Below are positions 1-10,817 of a stretch of 22,702 nt of DNA, piece after piece (within the stretch, counting starts at the first letter, position 1; each line of letters opens with the position of its first letter). The stretch comes from JAXGQD01 sp040766665 (lineage in GTDB: Bacteria; Bacillota; Clostridia; Saccharofermentanales; Fastidiosipilaceae), in assembly GCA_040766665.1 (NCBI GenBank), contig JAXGQD010000014.1, forward strand, positions 1 to 22,702, written 5' to 3'. The notes below the pieces were generated by a model, which was not told where the DNA came from, searched no databases, and saw only the letters and a program-made list of their open reading frames with translations. Position numbers and translations under genes: made by a program.

Positions 1-12
1 AAGATACATTTA

Positions 13-40
13 CTTACAGTTGTATTTACAATACTGTAAG
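13..40. promoter_or_regulatory. Palindromic site upstream of the GntR regulator (candidate operator)
   Basis: Arms CTTACAGT (13-20) and ACTGTAAG (33-40) are exact reverse complements, and the centre reads TTGTATTTACAA (20-31), a 5-2-5 palindrome. GntR/HutC-type regulators commonly bind TGTA...TACA-like palindromes and often control themselves. A similar palindrome precedes the deoC-like gene at 1728-1740. The operator role is inferred from symmetry and position. Confidence 0.35.
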
Positions 41-136
41 GTCATGTAAGAATGCTGATAAGTATCATTAATACAAAATGGGTATTATAGAAAACATTTA
101 GAGAATATATGACTGGAATAGACTGAGGAAATGCAT

Positions 137-946
137 ATGAATATTGAATCTTTCAAACAAGACTTTTCGATTGACCTAGCAAGTAGCTCACCACTATATA
201 TTCAGTTAGCAGATTACATTGAAATAAAAGTAAAATCGGGCGAACTAAAACCTGGAGATCAGCTCATAACTGAGAACCAATTCTGTGAGATACTCAACAT
301 TAGTCGTACAACCGTTAGGTTAGCTCTAAACAAACTAGAGAAAGCAGGACTAATAATTCGAAGACGCGGTAGAGGATCCTTTATTTCTGACAAGAAGCTC
401 AAAAGAAATATAAACTATATGTACTCGTTCACAGAAAATGTTCAAGATGCAGGAGTTAACCCTAGCTCAGTTGTAATTTTTAGTGGTGTTGTAAGTTCAG
501 ATGAAAGGCTTTCCGAATTATTCCGATTACCTGAAAACGATACACGGTTATTTAAGCTTGTTAGACTCCGTTGTGGAGATGAAGTACCTTTACTATTAGA
601 GTCGTCCCATATTCCATATTATCTTTGTGAAGGCATTGAGCATTATGACTTCACAAAATCCTCACTCTACAAGATCCTTGAAACTCGCTTTTCACTGAAC
701 TTTGCGCATGCGGTTGAAACAATTGAAGCAATCTATATAGACAACGAAAGCGCGCAATACCTAAACTGCAAAGCTAAAACTCTGGGCTACCATATTGAAA
801 GAACATCATATCTGGATTCAGAATTCGTTTTCGAGTTTACTCAATCGATTACACGAGCAGATAAGACATCTTTTCGTTTAGAGCTTTATAAAAACCGAAA
901 AAGCAATGAAAATACCGTTAATTTTCAAAGAATGGTGAATCCATAA
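137..946 (+). CDS. GntR family transcriptional regulator (HutC subfamily, UTRA domain)
   Basis: DNA-binding regulator of about 269 residues. The N-terminal winged helix-turn-helix (roughly residues 18-85) shows the GntR signature: PLYIQLADYIEIKVKSGELK, then GDQL, and SRTTVRLALNKLEKAGLI as recognition helix, followed by the wing RRRGRGSFI. The remaining C-terminal part fits a UTRA effector domain that would sense a small molecule, often a sugar phosphate. An ATG at 131 is in frame, but GAGGAA ends at 130, so the ATG at 137 has the proper 6-nt spacing and is chosen. It converges with the deoC-like gene and shares a terminator with it. Palindromes upstream of both genes suggest autoregulation and control of the aldolase; the ligand is unknown. 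The gene is clearly AT-richer than the operons to the right. Confidence 0.9.
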   Translation: MNIESFKQDFSIDLASSSPLYIQLADYIEIKVKSGELKPGDQLITENQFCEILNISRTTVRLALNKLEKAGLIIRRRGRGSFISDKKLKRNINYMYSFTENVQDAGVNPSSVVIFSGVVSSDERLSELFRLPENDTRLFKLVRLRCGDEVPLLLESSHIPYYLCEGIEHYDFTKSSLYKILETRFSLNFAHAVETIEAIYIDNESAQYLNCKAKTLGYHIERTSYLDSEFVFEFTQSITRADKTSFRLELYKNRKSNENTVNFQRMVNP

Positions 947-947
947 A

Positions 948-979
948 ACTAATCCTGTGAGAATCCTCACAGGATTAGT
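948..979. terminator. Bidirectional intrinsic terminator between convergent genes
   Basis: A perfect 14-bp stem (948-961 with 966-979) with an AATC loop lies just after the stop of the regulator gene and 15 nt past the aldolase stop. Read on the minus strand it is followed by TTTT, so it best serves the aldolase gene; the A-rich other flank makes it a possible two-way terminator. Confidence 0.85.
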
Positions 980-993
980 AAAATATTTATAAA

Positions 994-1704
994 CTAACGA
1001 TTCATTTCTAGCACTACTGGCGTTGACCTGTAGCCGATACCCATCCGATCGATACCCATATCAATTAATTCAAAGAAGCGTTCTTGGTCACGAATACCGC
1101 CTGAACCTTTTACTTTACAACGACCATTTGCGACGTCCATCATCAATTTGATAACTTCGGGTGTAGCCCCATCGCTCTTTCCACCAGTAAAAAAGCCCGT
1201 TGAGGTTTTTACATAATCAGCACCGGCACTGATTGCGACTTCCGTTGCTTTGGCAATTTGTTCCGTATCTAATGAATCCGTTTCAAAAATAACTTTCAAG
1301 ATAGTTCCGTATTTATGTGCAACGTCCGCGACAGCGCGGATGTCCTTCTCAACATCATCCCACATTCCACTTTTTATCCATCCGTAATTCGCCACAATAT
1401 CGAGATCTTCAATGTCGCCTTCTCTGCATATGATTTCGGCTTGTTGGACTTTTGACTCTGTGGAAGAAAGCCCAAAAGGAAAGTCACAAACCACGCAAAT
1501 ACCGGTTTCTGTTCCTTTGCAAAGCTTTCTGGCTATTTCTAGTGACGCAGGATTAATACAAACAGTTTTACATTTGTAGTCGATACCTTCCTGAATATAT
1601 TTTGCAATTTCATCTTGTGTAAATTCAGGTTTCAGAACAGATTGATCAATATACGCTGCTAATTCGTCTCTGCTCATGTCTTTTGCCAATTTTGTCGGTT
1701 TCAT
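994..1704 (-). CDS. deoC: Deoxyribose-phosphate aldolase
   Basis: Class I aldolase that cleaves 2-deoxyribose-5-phosphate to glyceraldehyde-3-phosphate and acetaldehyde in deoxynucleoside breakdown; cytosolic. The 236-residue product matches the usual bacterial length. The Schiff-base lysine is K166 in VKTSTGF; the second active-site lysine is K199 in KVKGSGGIR, and the acid D102 lies in DLDIVANYG, nearly the numbering of the E. coli enzyme (D102, K167, K201). The start is ATG at 1704, preceded by AGAGAGG at good spacing; an upstream in-frame codon at 1740 would put a non-conserved tail on the protein. A 13-bp palindrome ends 24 nt before the start, suggesting control by the neighbouring GntR protein. 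DeoC-family proteins are sometimes recruited to other sugar-phosphate pathways, so the substrate is likely but not certain. Confidence 0.92.
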   Translation of the reverse strand: MKPTKLAKDMSRDELAAYIDQSVLKPEFTQDEIAKYIQEGIDYKCKTVCINPASLEIARKLCKGTETGICVVCDFPFGLSSTESKVQQAEIICREGDIEDLDIVANYGWIKSGMWDDVEKDIRAVADVAHKYGTILKVIFETDSLDTEQIAKATEVAISAGADYVKTSTGFFTGGKSDGATPEVIKLMMDVANGRCKVKGSGGIRDQERFFELIDMGIDRMGIGYRSTPVVLEMNR

Positions 1705-1727
1705 TTTTCTACCTCTCTTTATTTGAT

Positions 1728-1740
1728 ATGTATGATACAT
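1728..1740. promoter_or_regulatory. Perfect 6-1-6 palindrome upstream of deoC (candidate GntR operator)
   Basis: ATGTAT-G-ATACAT is exactly symmetric and sits 24-36 nt before the deoC start codon, where a repressor would block transcription or its start. It shares the TGTA...TACA half-sites with TTGTATTTACAA at 20-31. Binding by the adjacent GntR protein is inferred. Confidence 0.45.
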
Positions 1741-1847
1741 TTGCTACATGGCAATACCTTAACAGCAATTATTTCAAAAAACAAGAGCTTAGTAGCAAAA
1801 GAGTGGTTTTAACAAAATATTCATTTAGCTTAGGTATTATATTAGCC

Positions 1848-2702
1848 CTAACGACAGAGCACTGGAATTTGCAGGCGGATGTACATTTCGCGCTGACTTT
1901 TGCCCAGCATAGGCATATCGCTGATGACTTCGCAGAGATAATCACCGATGATTTGATAACCGCGTTCGGTACAGGCATCGAGCAAACGCACCGCGTAGTC
2001 CGGCTCCTTCTCAAAGCGGTCGCAGTAAATACAGAGGTAGAGATTGGCCGGCAAGACAGTCAGTTCCTCTTCGGCAAAACCATCCTCACGCTCCACAAAC
2101 ACAAACAGTTCGCTGGAGCAGAGCTGCCTTTTCAGGAGCAGGTCTTTGCGCCAGATACTGCCTACTTTGCGGAAATAAAAGGGCGGCAGTTTTCTATTGC
2201 TCAGCTCATTCTTCAGCTTACGCAGTAGCATTTCATAGTATAGGTGGTCGTGCTCGTAAAAATTCACGCCGGTATCCACCGAGTAAAGACGGCGTTCCGG
2301 CAGATACTCCAGCACGATACTGCCGTCAGCGGGTGCTGCGACATAGCGTTGATAACTTTCGATGCTGTCTTCGATATAGCGGATTTGGCTTTCCTGTTCC
2401 CTGATGCTTTCCTTCAGGTGCTTCTTTTTGCAGTCTAAGGTGCTGACCAGGTCACTGAGCTGGGGATTTTTCAGTAAGTCTTTGACCTCATTTAAGGTAA
2501 AGCCGAGACTCTGTAGGTAGAGAATCATATCGAGCTGGGCACATTGCTGCCACTCGTAATAGCGATAGCCGCTCTGTGCGTCTCTGAAATTGGGCTTGAG
2601 CAAGCCACGCCTGTCGTAGTGCCGCAGGGTTTCCGGCGTCACTTGATTGACTTCAGCCATCTGACTGATACTTAAGCGCTGCTTGACAGCTTCTTTATCC
2701 AA
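1848..2702 (-). CDS. MerR family transcriptional regulator with C-terminal effector domain
   Basis: A 284-residue regulator of the BmrR/BltR size class. The N-terminal MerR winged helix-turn-helix (about residues 10-80) reads LSISQMAEVNQVTPETLRHY, DRRGLLKPNF, GYRYYEWQQ and LQSLGFTLNEVKDLL. A linker helix (about 85-115, rich in K, E and Q) would form the dimer coiled coil, and residues 120-284 look like a BmrR-type ligand-binding domain. No metal-binding cysteine pattern of the metal-sensing MerR branch stands out. The start is TTG at 2702, preceded by AGAGGA at 7-nt spacing; the first internal ATG would remove part of the HTH. An inverted repeat overlaps the probable promoter. No transporter or other obvious target lies next to it, so its regulon is unknown. 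Confidence 0.85.
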   Translation of the reverse strand: MDKEAVKQRLSISQMAEVNQVTPETLRHYDRRGLLKPNFRDAQSGYRYYEWQQCAQLDMILYLQSLGFTLNEVKDLLKNPQLSDLVSTLDCKKKHLKESIREQESQIRYIEDSIESYQRYVAAPADGSIVLEYLPERRLYSVDTGVNFYEHDHLYYEMLLRKLKNELSNRKLPPFYFRKVGSIWRKDLLLKRQLCSSELFVFVEREDGFAEEELTVLPANLYLCIYCDRFEKEPDYAVRLLDACTERGYQIIGDYLCEVISDMPMLGKSQREMYIRLQIPVLCR

Positions 2703-2726
2703 ATCTCTGTCCTCTGAACAAGATGG

Positions 2727-2771
2727 AAATCGCCCCGAATCACTAGCAGTATAGCATATTCGAGGCGATTT
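2727..2771 (-). promoter_or_regulatory. Inverted repeat with central -10-like box upstream of the MerR gene
   Basis: Arms 2727-2740 and 2758-2771 are 14 nt long with one mismatch (AAATCGCCCCGAAT and its near complement). On the minus strand the space between them holds TATACT (2753-2748), a good -10 box about 45 nt before the TTG start. A dyad across a promoter is expected for an autoregulated MerR gene, though classical MerR sites lie between -35 and -10. No clear -35 was found. Confidence 0.4.
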
Positions 2772-2901
2772 CGATATCTAATTATCGTTTTGTTCGGTTT
2801 TATTTTGAACTGCACCACCAGTTCATCTACGCTCCGCTTCCCTATCGGGATTTGGCTTTCGTTACTTTTGGGGTACAGCTCATCCCTGTAATTTTTGTTA
2901 C

Positions 2902-2935
2902 AAAACTGGACACAGAGCCCAGGAGCCGGGTCCAG
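2902..2935 (-). terminator. Possible terminator after the DapB-fold dehydrogenase gene
   Basis: CTGGAC (2906-2911) pairs with GTCCAG (2930-2935), with a GC-rich loop, followed on the minus strand by TTTTGT. It lies about 30 nt after the stop at 2964. The outer stem is only 6 bp, so strength is uncertain. Confidence 0.4.
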
Positions 2936-2963
2936 CGTTTTCACGTGCGTCTCGCAAACAAGC

Positions 2964-3998
2964 TTAGTCGACGTAGTTCTGAATTGGATATGCCAGGTAT
3001 TGCGGAGCGCTCAGCTGGTCGACCGTGATGTAGCCCGGAGGCGCCATCAAGACGTCGGGAATGCGGTTGACGATGGTCGCGCAGGTGTGTTCAACAGTCG
3101 CCGGTTTTTGGACGAAGAAGGTCGTGTCGGGTTCGCCGCTGATTTTCCAATCACACATGTCGCCGTCATCCGGTCCGTAGACTTTGCCGATACACTGTGT
3201 TTCGATGATGGGACCCTGGAAGGTTTCGGTAGTCACAACAGCGCTCATGCCGATACAGTCGCCCTTGGTGATGGTCCGACCTAAGGTCTCAGAATAGAGG
3301 TCTTCTTCGTAGAAGTAGGGCACGCATTTTTGCGTCTGTGATTTGATGGTCCAACCCATCAGGTTACAAAGGGCTTCGTTGGAGTTCCAAACGTAGGAAG
3401 GCTCGAGGCTTTCGGGGTGAGCCAGGGTTTTTTCGAACTCTTCGGCCGTAATGCCGGCACCGTGGGCTTCTGCCAATGCTAAGCCGTAGTCTTCCACGTT
3501 GTAGCTGACTGCGCCTTCGATCTTATTGATGTTGTGCACACCACCGGCTACGCAGCCAATCAAGTGAATCCAATAGATGTCTTGCATGCCGGCGCCAACG
3601 ATGGTGCAGCCGTTTTCTTTTGCCAATTTATCAAGCTTGTTGGTGACAGCGGGTGCCGTGGTCCAAGGATAGATGGCCTCTTCACAGGTGGTAACCACGC
3701 TGATGCCACGCTCGGCACATTTGACAAAATGCTCTTCGACGTCGCTCATGAAACTGAACAGCGTCAGAATGGCGATATCCGCATCGCAGTTGTCTAGGAC
3801 CGCATCGGCATCGTCGGAAATAATGATGCCCGTTTTGTGACCAAGTTCGGCAAAATCTCCCACATCCATGCCGACCACCGCCGGATTGACATCAATCGCG
3901 CCGACAATCTCAGCGCCTTTCTCATAGAGGTAGCGCAGGGTATACTTGGCCATTTTTCCGCAACCATACTGGACCACACGAATTTTCTGTCTGTTCAT
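2964..3998 (-). CDS. DapB-fold NAD(P)-dependent dehydrogenase, 2,4-diaminopentanoate dehydrogenase-like
   Basis: A 344-residue cytosolic oxidoreductase with an N-terminal Rossmann fold: VVQYGCGKMAKYTLRYLYEK is the dinucleotide-binding loop (GCGKMA at about residues 12-17), with an acidic residue after the second strand (AIDVNPAVVG) and a DapB-like CDADIAILTLFSF segment. The length and the pattern TTCEEAIYPW...GAGMQDIYW resemble the dihydrodipicolinate reductase-like amine dehydrogenases typified by 2,4-diaminopentanoate dehydrogenase of clostridial ornithine fermentation. It is too long for ordinary DapB (about 250-270 residues). No ornithine-pathway genes are nearby, so the substrate is uncertain. 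The start ATG at 3998 has AAAGGAG at 6-nt spacing. It is transcribed alone, with a hairpin-containing leader upstream. Confidence 0.7.
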   Translation of the reverse strand: MNRQKIRVVQYGCGKMAKYTLRYLYEKGAEIVGAIDVNPAVVGMDVGDFAELGHKTGIIISDDADAVLDNCDADIAILTLFSFMSDVEEHFVKCAERGISVVTTCEEAIYPWTTAPAVTNKLDKLAKENGCTIVGAGMQDIYWIHLIGCVAGGVHNINKIEGAVSYNVEDYGLALAEAHGAGITAEEFEKTLAHPESLEPSYVWNSNEALCNLMGWTIKSQTQKCVPYFYEEDLYSETLGRTITKGDCIGMSAVVTTETFQGPIIETQCIGKVYGPDDGDMCDWKISGEPDTTFFVQKPATVEHTCATIVNRIPDVLMAPPGYITVDQLSAPQYLAYPIQNYVD

Positions 3999-4025
3999 AC
4001 TTTTCTCCTTTCATGAGCAGCAATT

Positions 4026-4060
4026 GCTAAGATGATGTTTCTTGAGCATCACTCTTTAGC
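4026..4060. other. Hairpin in the leader of the dehydrogenase gene
   Basis: GCTAA (4026-4030) and TGATG (4033-4037) pair with CATCA (4047-4051) and TTAGC (4056-4060), with small internal loops. On the plus strand it is followed by a run of seven T, so it has the form of a plus-strand terminator, although no plus-strand gene precedes it. On the minus strand it would lie in the 5' leader of the dehydrogenase gene. Confidence 0.3.
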
Positions 4061-4295
4061 TATTTTTTTATCTATTGAAAGGATAAACCTTGGTCCAGCA
4101 CAAAGGTCAAGGGCTGGTTTTGGGGAGTTTTTTTTGGGGGGGAAGTGTGGCGCGCATTGGCAGACGCGAGAGCACTAATCCAATCTGTCGTGATCCTGAC
4201 TTCTCACGACCCCTCTGAGCTTTGGCAAAAAATGCGGCTGTGCGGATTTTCTTTTTGTTTTATTGGTCTCTCACTCGTCCAGGAGGTCATTTTGT

Positions 4296-4358
4296 GGCAA
4301 AAATTGCGGCTGTACGGCGAAGCATTAGAATTTTCTAATGCACAGCCGACAAAATTGC
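4296..4358. repeat. Long imperfect palindrome with perfect 9-bp core stem
   Basis: The core GCATTAGAA (4322-4330) pairs perfectly with TTCTAATGC (4333-4341) across a 2-nt centre. Outside it CGGCTGT (4307-4313) pairs with ACAGCCG (4342-4348), and GGCAAAAATTG pairs less well with CAAAATTGCC. A related half lies at 4224-4241. It could form a cruciform or RNA hairpin; there is no adjacent T-run typical of a terminator. It may be a miniature mobile repeat. Confidence 0.6.
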
Positions 4359-4417
4359 CGAAAAACCTGAGCTTTTAGCTTCAAAACGCCCGAATATTAG
4401 GAGAGTCTAATGCACAC

Positions 4418-4540
4418 CCGAAAATTTTGCCAAAATCCGATGGCGAAAAGCTGCTCAACACAAGCGCTCAACCGCACAGCCGAAAATTTTGCCAAAATAC
4501 GATGGTGAAACCTGCTCAACACAAGCGCTCAGCCGCACGC
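4418..4540. repeat. Two tandem 62-bp direct repeats
   Basis: The units begin at 4418 and 4480 with CCGAAAATTTTGCCAAAAT and continue through GATGG, GAAA, and GCTCAACACAAGCGCTCA to a CCGCAC end, with a few substitutions. The sub-motif CGAAAATTTTGCCA recurs at 14793-14806 in the MITE-like element. No function is evident. Confidence 0.7.
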
Positions 4541-4559
4541 CCCAGCACGGAGCAGACAC

Positions 4560-4934
4560 CTACTCCAGAAGCATACTGCAGAACGCCACGACAAAACCCG
4601 CCTCATGGCTGATGCTCAAAGCCAGCGACTGCCCGCCCAGCTCTTTGTACACCGCCAGCGCTTGGCCCGTAAGCTCTGCCTGCGGTGCGCCCCAGCGGTC
4701 CGGCATGACCGAGACATCGGTGAGTTTGACTCCGTTTTGCCAAAAACCGGTGCCTAAAGCCTTCAAAACCGCTTCCTTGGCGGCGAAACGTCCGGCAATT
4801 TTCTCAACCACACCCATGCAGTGCGCGAGCTCTTTTTCGTCCAGAATTTTCTTGGTAAAAGCCTCGCCCCGCTTCTCATACGCCTTGGCAAAGCGCTCGA
4901 TACTGACCAAATCCACACCGTTTTGAATGCGCAT
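4560..4934 (-). CDS. acpS: Holo-[acyl-carrier-protein] synthase
   Basis: Transfers the 4'-phosphopantetheine arm from coenzyme A to a serine of acyl carrier protein, activating fatty-acid synthesis; a small cytosolic homotrimer. The 124-residue length is typical. The magnesium-binding residues are visible: D8 in GVDLVSIERF and E54 in GRFAAKEAVLKAL. GTGFWQNGVKLTDVSV and LALSISHEAGFVVA match the conserved central and C-terminal segments. The start ATG at 4934 has GGAGG upstream. It is the last gene of a three-gene minus-strand operon, 14 nt after the helicase-loader gene. That pairing is not functionally obvious. The stop lies at the edge of the repeat region and no clear terminator follows. 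Confidence 0.95.
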   Translation of the reverse strand: MRIQNGVDLVSIERFAKAYEKRGEAFTKKILDEKELAHCMGVVEKIAGRFAAKEAVLKALGTGFWQNGVKLTDVSVMPDRWGAPQAELTGQALAVYKELGGQSLALSISHEAGFVVAFCSMLLE

Positions 4935-4948
4935 AACCGCCCTCCGCC

Positions 4949-5956
4949 TTAAGCGCCACGCTTCGGCGCGCGCAAATCTGCCCCGATAAAGGCATAGTTT
5001 TGGAAGCTACGTGCAATGCGCGAAAAGATGCGCTCTTCGTAACGTTCACGCAGTTGCTTCATATCCAAGTTGGTGGTCACGAGCAGCGCCTTACGACTGC
5101 GCTCACGTTGATTCAGTAAAGCCAGCAAATCCCCGCTGGCATGGGCATCCAAAGCCTCAGTGCCCAAATCATCGATAATCAGGAAATCACAGTTATAAAT
5201 CTGCTCCAGCCTGCGGGATAGGGTTTCCAAGCGTTCAATGCTCGGATTAAAACTTTTACTCAGCACGCGTTGTTCCGCTACGATACGCAACAGTTGAGGG
5301 GCACTCAACATTAAAACCGATTTTCCCCGCTCTCGCAGCGCTTTGCCGATACAGGTGGCCAAATAGGTTTTTCCGGTCCCGGTCACCCCGCTAAAGAAGA
5401 GATTGCTTTGCTCGCTTCTCCCCTCTTCATTGGCAAAAGCCTCGACATACGCCTCCATACGGGCCTTGAGCACCTTCATCCTCAGACGGGGATTCCGAGC
5501 GAGCGGGCCTTCATCATCGAAAAGGCTCAGATCAAAGTCCTGAAAACTGGCCTCACCCAAGACGTCCTCCGCTTCGGCATCCTGCCAAATACGGGCGATC
5601 GCTTGAGGATAACAACTCGGGCAGGGACTGCCTGAAACAAAGCCATAATCCTTGCAAGTTTGGCAGTGGTATTGGATGGGGGCGTAGTCCTCGGCTAAAC
5701 CCAAGCGACTCAGCATCTCAACTCGTTCCGCGCTCAAGCGCTCATATGCTGCTTCAGCTTCCGCCAACTCAGGCTGCGAACTCATTGAGGCGCGCAGACG
5801 TAAAAAGCCATTGTCCGCCAAGGCTTCTTCAAGCGCTGCCAGTTCAGGATGCGCCAGGAGAATTTCCGCTTTGCGCGCTTCTGCTGCGAGCTCCGCATTT
5901 TCGCGCATTTCTGAATAGTACAGGCGAATCTCTTCTGCGAGTTTGCGATTAAGCAT
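4949..5956 (-). CDS. DnaC/DnaI-type helicase loader ATPase
   Basis: AAA+ ATPase expected to load the replicative helicase onto DNA. From the chosen start it has about 335 residues. An N-terminal helical region (1-90) is followed by a four-cysteine zinc-finger-like motif, CQTC-x9-10-CPSC near residues 95-110, as in the DnaI group. The ATPase domain has Walker A GVTGTGKTYL (about 188-197), Walker B FLIIDDLGTE, sensor-1 LLVTTNL and an arginine-rich C-terminus RYEERIFSRI. The start is ATG at 5956, whose codon overlaps the stop of the dnaD-like gene (8-nt overlap, ATGCTTAA), implying translational coupling. A longer in-frame reading to 6100 lies within the upstream gene and is judged false. The pairing with a DnaD-domain protein supports the replication role. 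Confidence 0.88.
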   Translation of the reverse strand: MLNRKLAEEIRLYYSEMRENAELAAEARKAEILLAHPELAALEEALADNGFLRLRASMSSQPELAEAEAAYERLSAERVEMLSRLGLAEDYAPIQYHCQTCKDYGFVSGSPCPSCYPQAIARIWQDAEAEDVLGEASFQDFDLSLFDDEGPLARNPRLRMKVLKARMEAYVEAFANEEGRSEQSNLFFSGVTGTGKTYLATCIGKALRERGKSVLMLSAPQLLRIVAEQRVLSKSFNPSIERLETLSRRLEQIYNCDFLIIDDLGTEALDAHASGDLLALLNQRERSRKALLVTTNLDMKQLRERYEERIFSRIARSFQNYAFIGADLRAPKRGA

Positions 5957-6992
5957 GGGCACCACTCTTTTTGGCTGCCGTCTGATCTTCTTGTGCTGCG
6001 GCGGAGAGGAGCTCCTCCTCGCTGAATTCCTGGAAGAGCGATGTCGTTTCGCTCTCATCAAATTCACGCTGCATAAAGCCCCCGCGCAGGGCGGCAACAC
6101 CTGTTTTACGCTTTTGTTTCTGCTCCTCGGCGCGTTTTTGTTCGTAGGCTTTGATTTCCGTGGCCGTTTTCAGACCGGCGGCATGCCAGTCTTCGAGAAA
6201 GCGATTGAAATAATTTAGATTGGGGTTGGACGACTTCACGGAATTCTCCAGGGCCAGCGAAATGATGGTGAAATCGTAGCCTAAATTGTACAGCCAGTGC
6301 TTGACCAGGGCTTCGTCGGGTTCGGTCATGCTGCGGTTGAGTTTTTTGCCAACACGCTTGGAAAGCCGCTTCACCTCATCGCGACGCTTGGAGACTTTCT
6401 GCAGATCTGTGTAAGTTTTCACCCCATTCTCATGCCAGGCTTTGGCAATCCCACGAATGTATTTATATTGATTCAGCTTGCTTTTAGCCATGGCTTCGCT
6501 AAAGAGCGCGTAGACAATTTCGGGTTCAAAGGCAAAATCATGCAAGCACTCGTCGATAATGCGCGCCTGGCTGATACCCATCATGCCGTGGTAGAAAGTG
6601 TCGCTGATTTGCTCCATCAGATCGGTCTTGTAGGCTTCGTTCAGGATATTTTTTAGACCGTCGGAGAGCTCGGGTGTTTTATCGGAGAGCAGCTGGCGCT
6701 GCAGTTCCAAATCCTTGAGATCGTTGAGCATGAAGCGCTCACCGGTACTGAGCAATGCGATGACGTTATGTTGGGCCAAATCCAGGAGTGCATCTTTAAA
6801 GCGCTGCTCGTCCATAGACAAGTGGGTCAGGAGCTCGGCGCTGTTGATTTTGATATGTTTCAGCGCGACGTGCTTCGCGTAGAGATAAACCTTGACCGCC
6901 TCAGGGCTCAACAAAGGCAGATAATCGGTGATAAAAATATCCGGAATCGGCACATCACTCATCCACAGCTTTTGTGTTTCCTCTATTTTCAT
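5949..6992 (-). CDS. DnaD/DnaB-domain primosome protein
   Basis: Firmicute-type replication initiation/restart protein of about 347 residues that would act with the helicase loader encoded directly after it. An N-terminal winged-helix-like part (about 1-110: FITDYLPLLSPEAVKVYLYA, SMDEQRFKDALLDLAQHNVI) is followed by two DnaD-type helical repeats with the family's Y-x-Y-I/L...W pattern: KLNQYKYIRGIAKAWHENGV (about 175-195) and NPNLNYFNRFLEDWHAAGLK (about 260-280). The C-terminal tail is charged and probably disordered. ATG at 6992 is preceded by AAGGGG at 8 nt; a GTG two codons upstream (6998) is possible but too close to that site. It is first in the dnaD-dnaI-acpS operon. Confidence 0.85.
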   Translation of the reverse strand: MKIEETQKLWMSDVPIPDIFITDYLPLLSPEAVKVYLYAKHVALKHIKINSAELLTHLSMDEQRFKDALLDLAQHNVIALLSTGERFMLNDLKDLELQRQLLSDKTPELSDGLKNILNEAYKTDLMEQISDTFYHGMMGISQARIIDECLHDFAFEPEIVYALFSEAMAKSKLNQYKYIRGIAKAWHENGVKTYTDLQKVSKRRDEVKRLSKRVGKKLNRSMTEPDEALVKHWLYNLGYDFTIISLALENSVKSSNPNLNYFNRFLEDWHAAGLKTATEIKAYEQKRAEEQKQKRKTGVAALRGGFMQREFDESETTSLFQEFSEEELLSAAAQEDQTAAKKSGAHA

Positions 6993-7089
6993 CGCCACCG
7001 CCCCTTCGTAATTATTGAAAATATGCTTAGGGCGCTATTCGGCCCTTTTAAAGTGCCCTATAAGATTAAGGCGAATCACGCTTAAAGTC

Positions 7090-7120
7090 AAAACCGGCCG
7101 ACACACGGGGTGTCGACCGG
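7090..7120 (-). terminator. Intrinsic terminator after pyruvate:ferredoxin oxidoreductase
   Basis: CCGGCCGACAC (7094-7104) pairs with GTGTCGACCGG (7110-7120), 10 of 11 bp, loop ACGGG. On the minus strand the stem is followed by TTTTGACTTT. It lies 30 nt after the stop at 7150 and separates this gene from the dnaD operon. Confidence 0.85.
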
Positions 7121-7149
7121 CTCTGCTTCATGAGCAAAAGAGTTCTGAC

Positions 7150-10667
<3,518 letters not shown>

Positions 10668-10695
10668 GATTGATACTCCTTTTTAATTATCTCGG

Positions 10696-10744
10696 TGTCC
10701 CCGCAACGCTTTATGGCTGGGCATAGCGGAGACACTTGGAATCC
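10696..10744. other. Inverted repeat in the pgk-tpi / PFOR intergenic leader
   Basis: TGTCCCCGC (10696-10704) pairs with GCGGAGACA (10736-10744), 8 of 9 positions, across a 31-nt loop. No T-run follows on the minus strand, so it is not a clear terminator; it probably lies in the 5' leader of the PFOR gene. The 150-bp gap allows a separate promoter, but none was convincing by eye. Confidence 0.35.
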
Positions 10745-10817
10745 TATTTTCACAAATATAGCAAACTTCACGCAGAAATACTGTGACGCTGCTAACTAAT
10801 TGCTTTTGCCTTACAAC

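Larger units (their letters stand above)
3999..4559. other. 561-bp gene-free region with palindromes and tandem repeats
   Basis: No credible gene is seen; the short open frames here have no ribosome binding site and run through repeats. The region holds a leader hairpin (4026-4060), a G/T-rich homopolymer stretch (about 4115-4150), a half-copy GGCAAAAAATGCGGCTGT (4224-4241), a long palindrome (4296-4358) and two 62-bp direct repeats (4418-4540). Confidence 0.6.

Noticed and set aside
2672..2944. 90-codon minus-strand frame upstream of the MerR gene
   Set aside because: No recognisable domain, it overlaps the MerR start and its promoter-like repeat, and the probable terminator at 2902-2935 lies inside it. 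It could be a relic but is not supported as a gene.
4145..4926. Plus-strand frames across the repeat region and opposite acpS
   Set aside because: They run through palindromes and tandem repeats or are antisense to acpS, without ribosome binding sites.
5957..6100. N-terminal extension of the helicase-loader frame
   Set aside because: It lies wholly within the dnaD-like gene, is arginine-rich and unlike the family; the ATG at 5956 overlaps the upstream stop in the usual coupled way.
10668..10817. Separate promoter for PFOR (TATATT near 10767)
   Set aside because: The -10-like box has no acceptable -35 partner at 16-18 bp, so I left it out; cotranscription with pgk-tpi remains possible.
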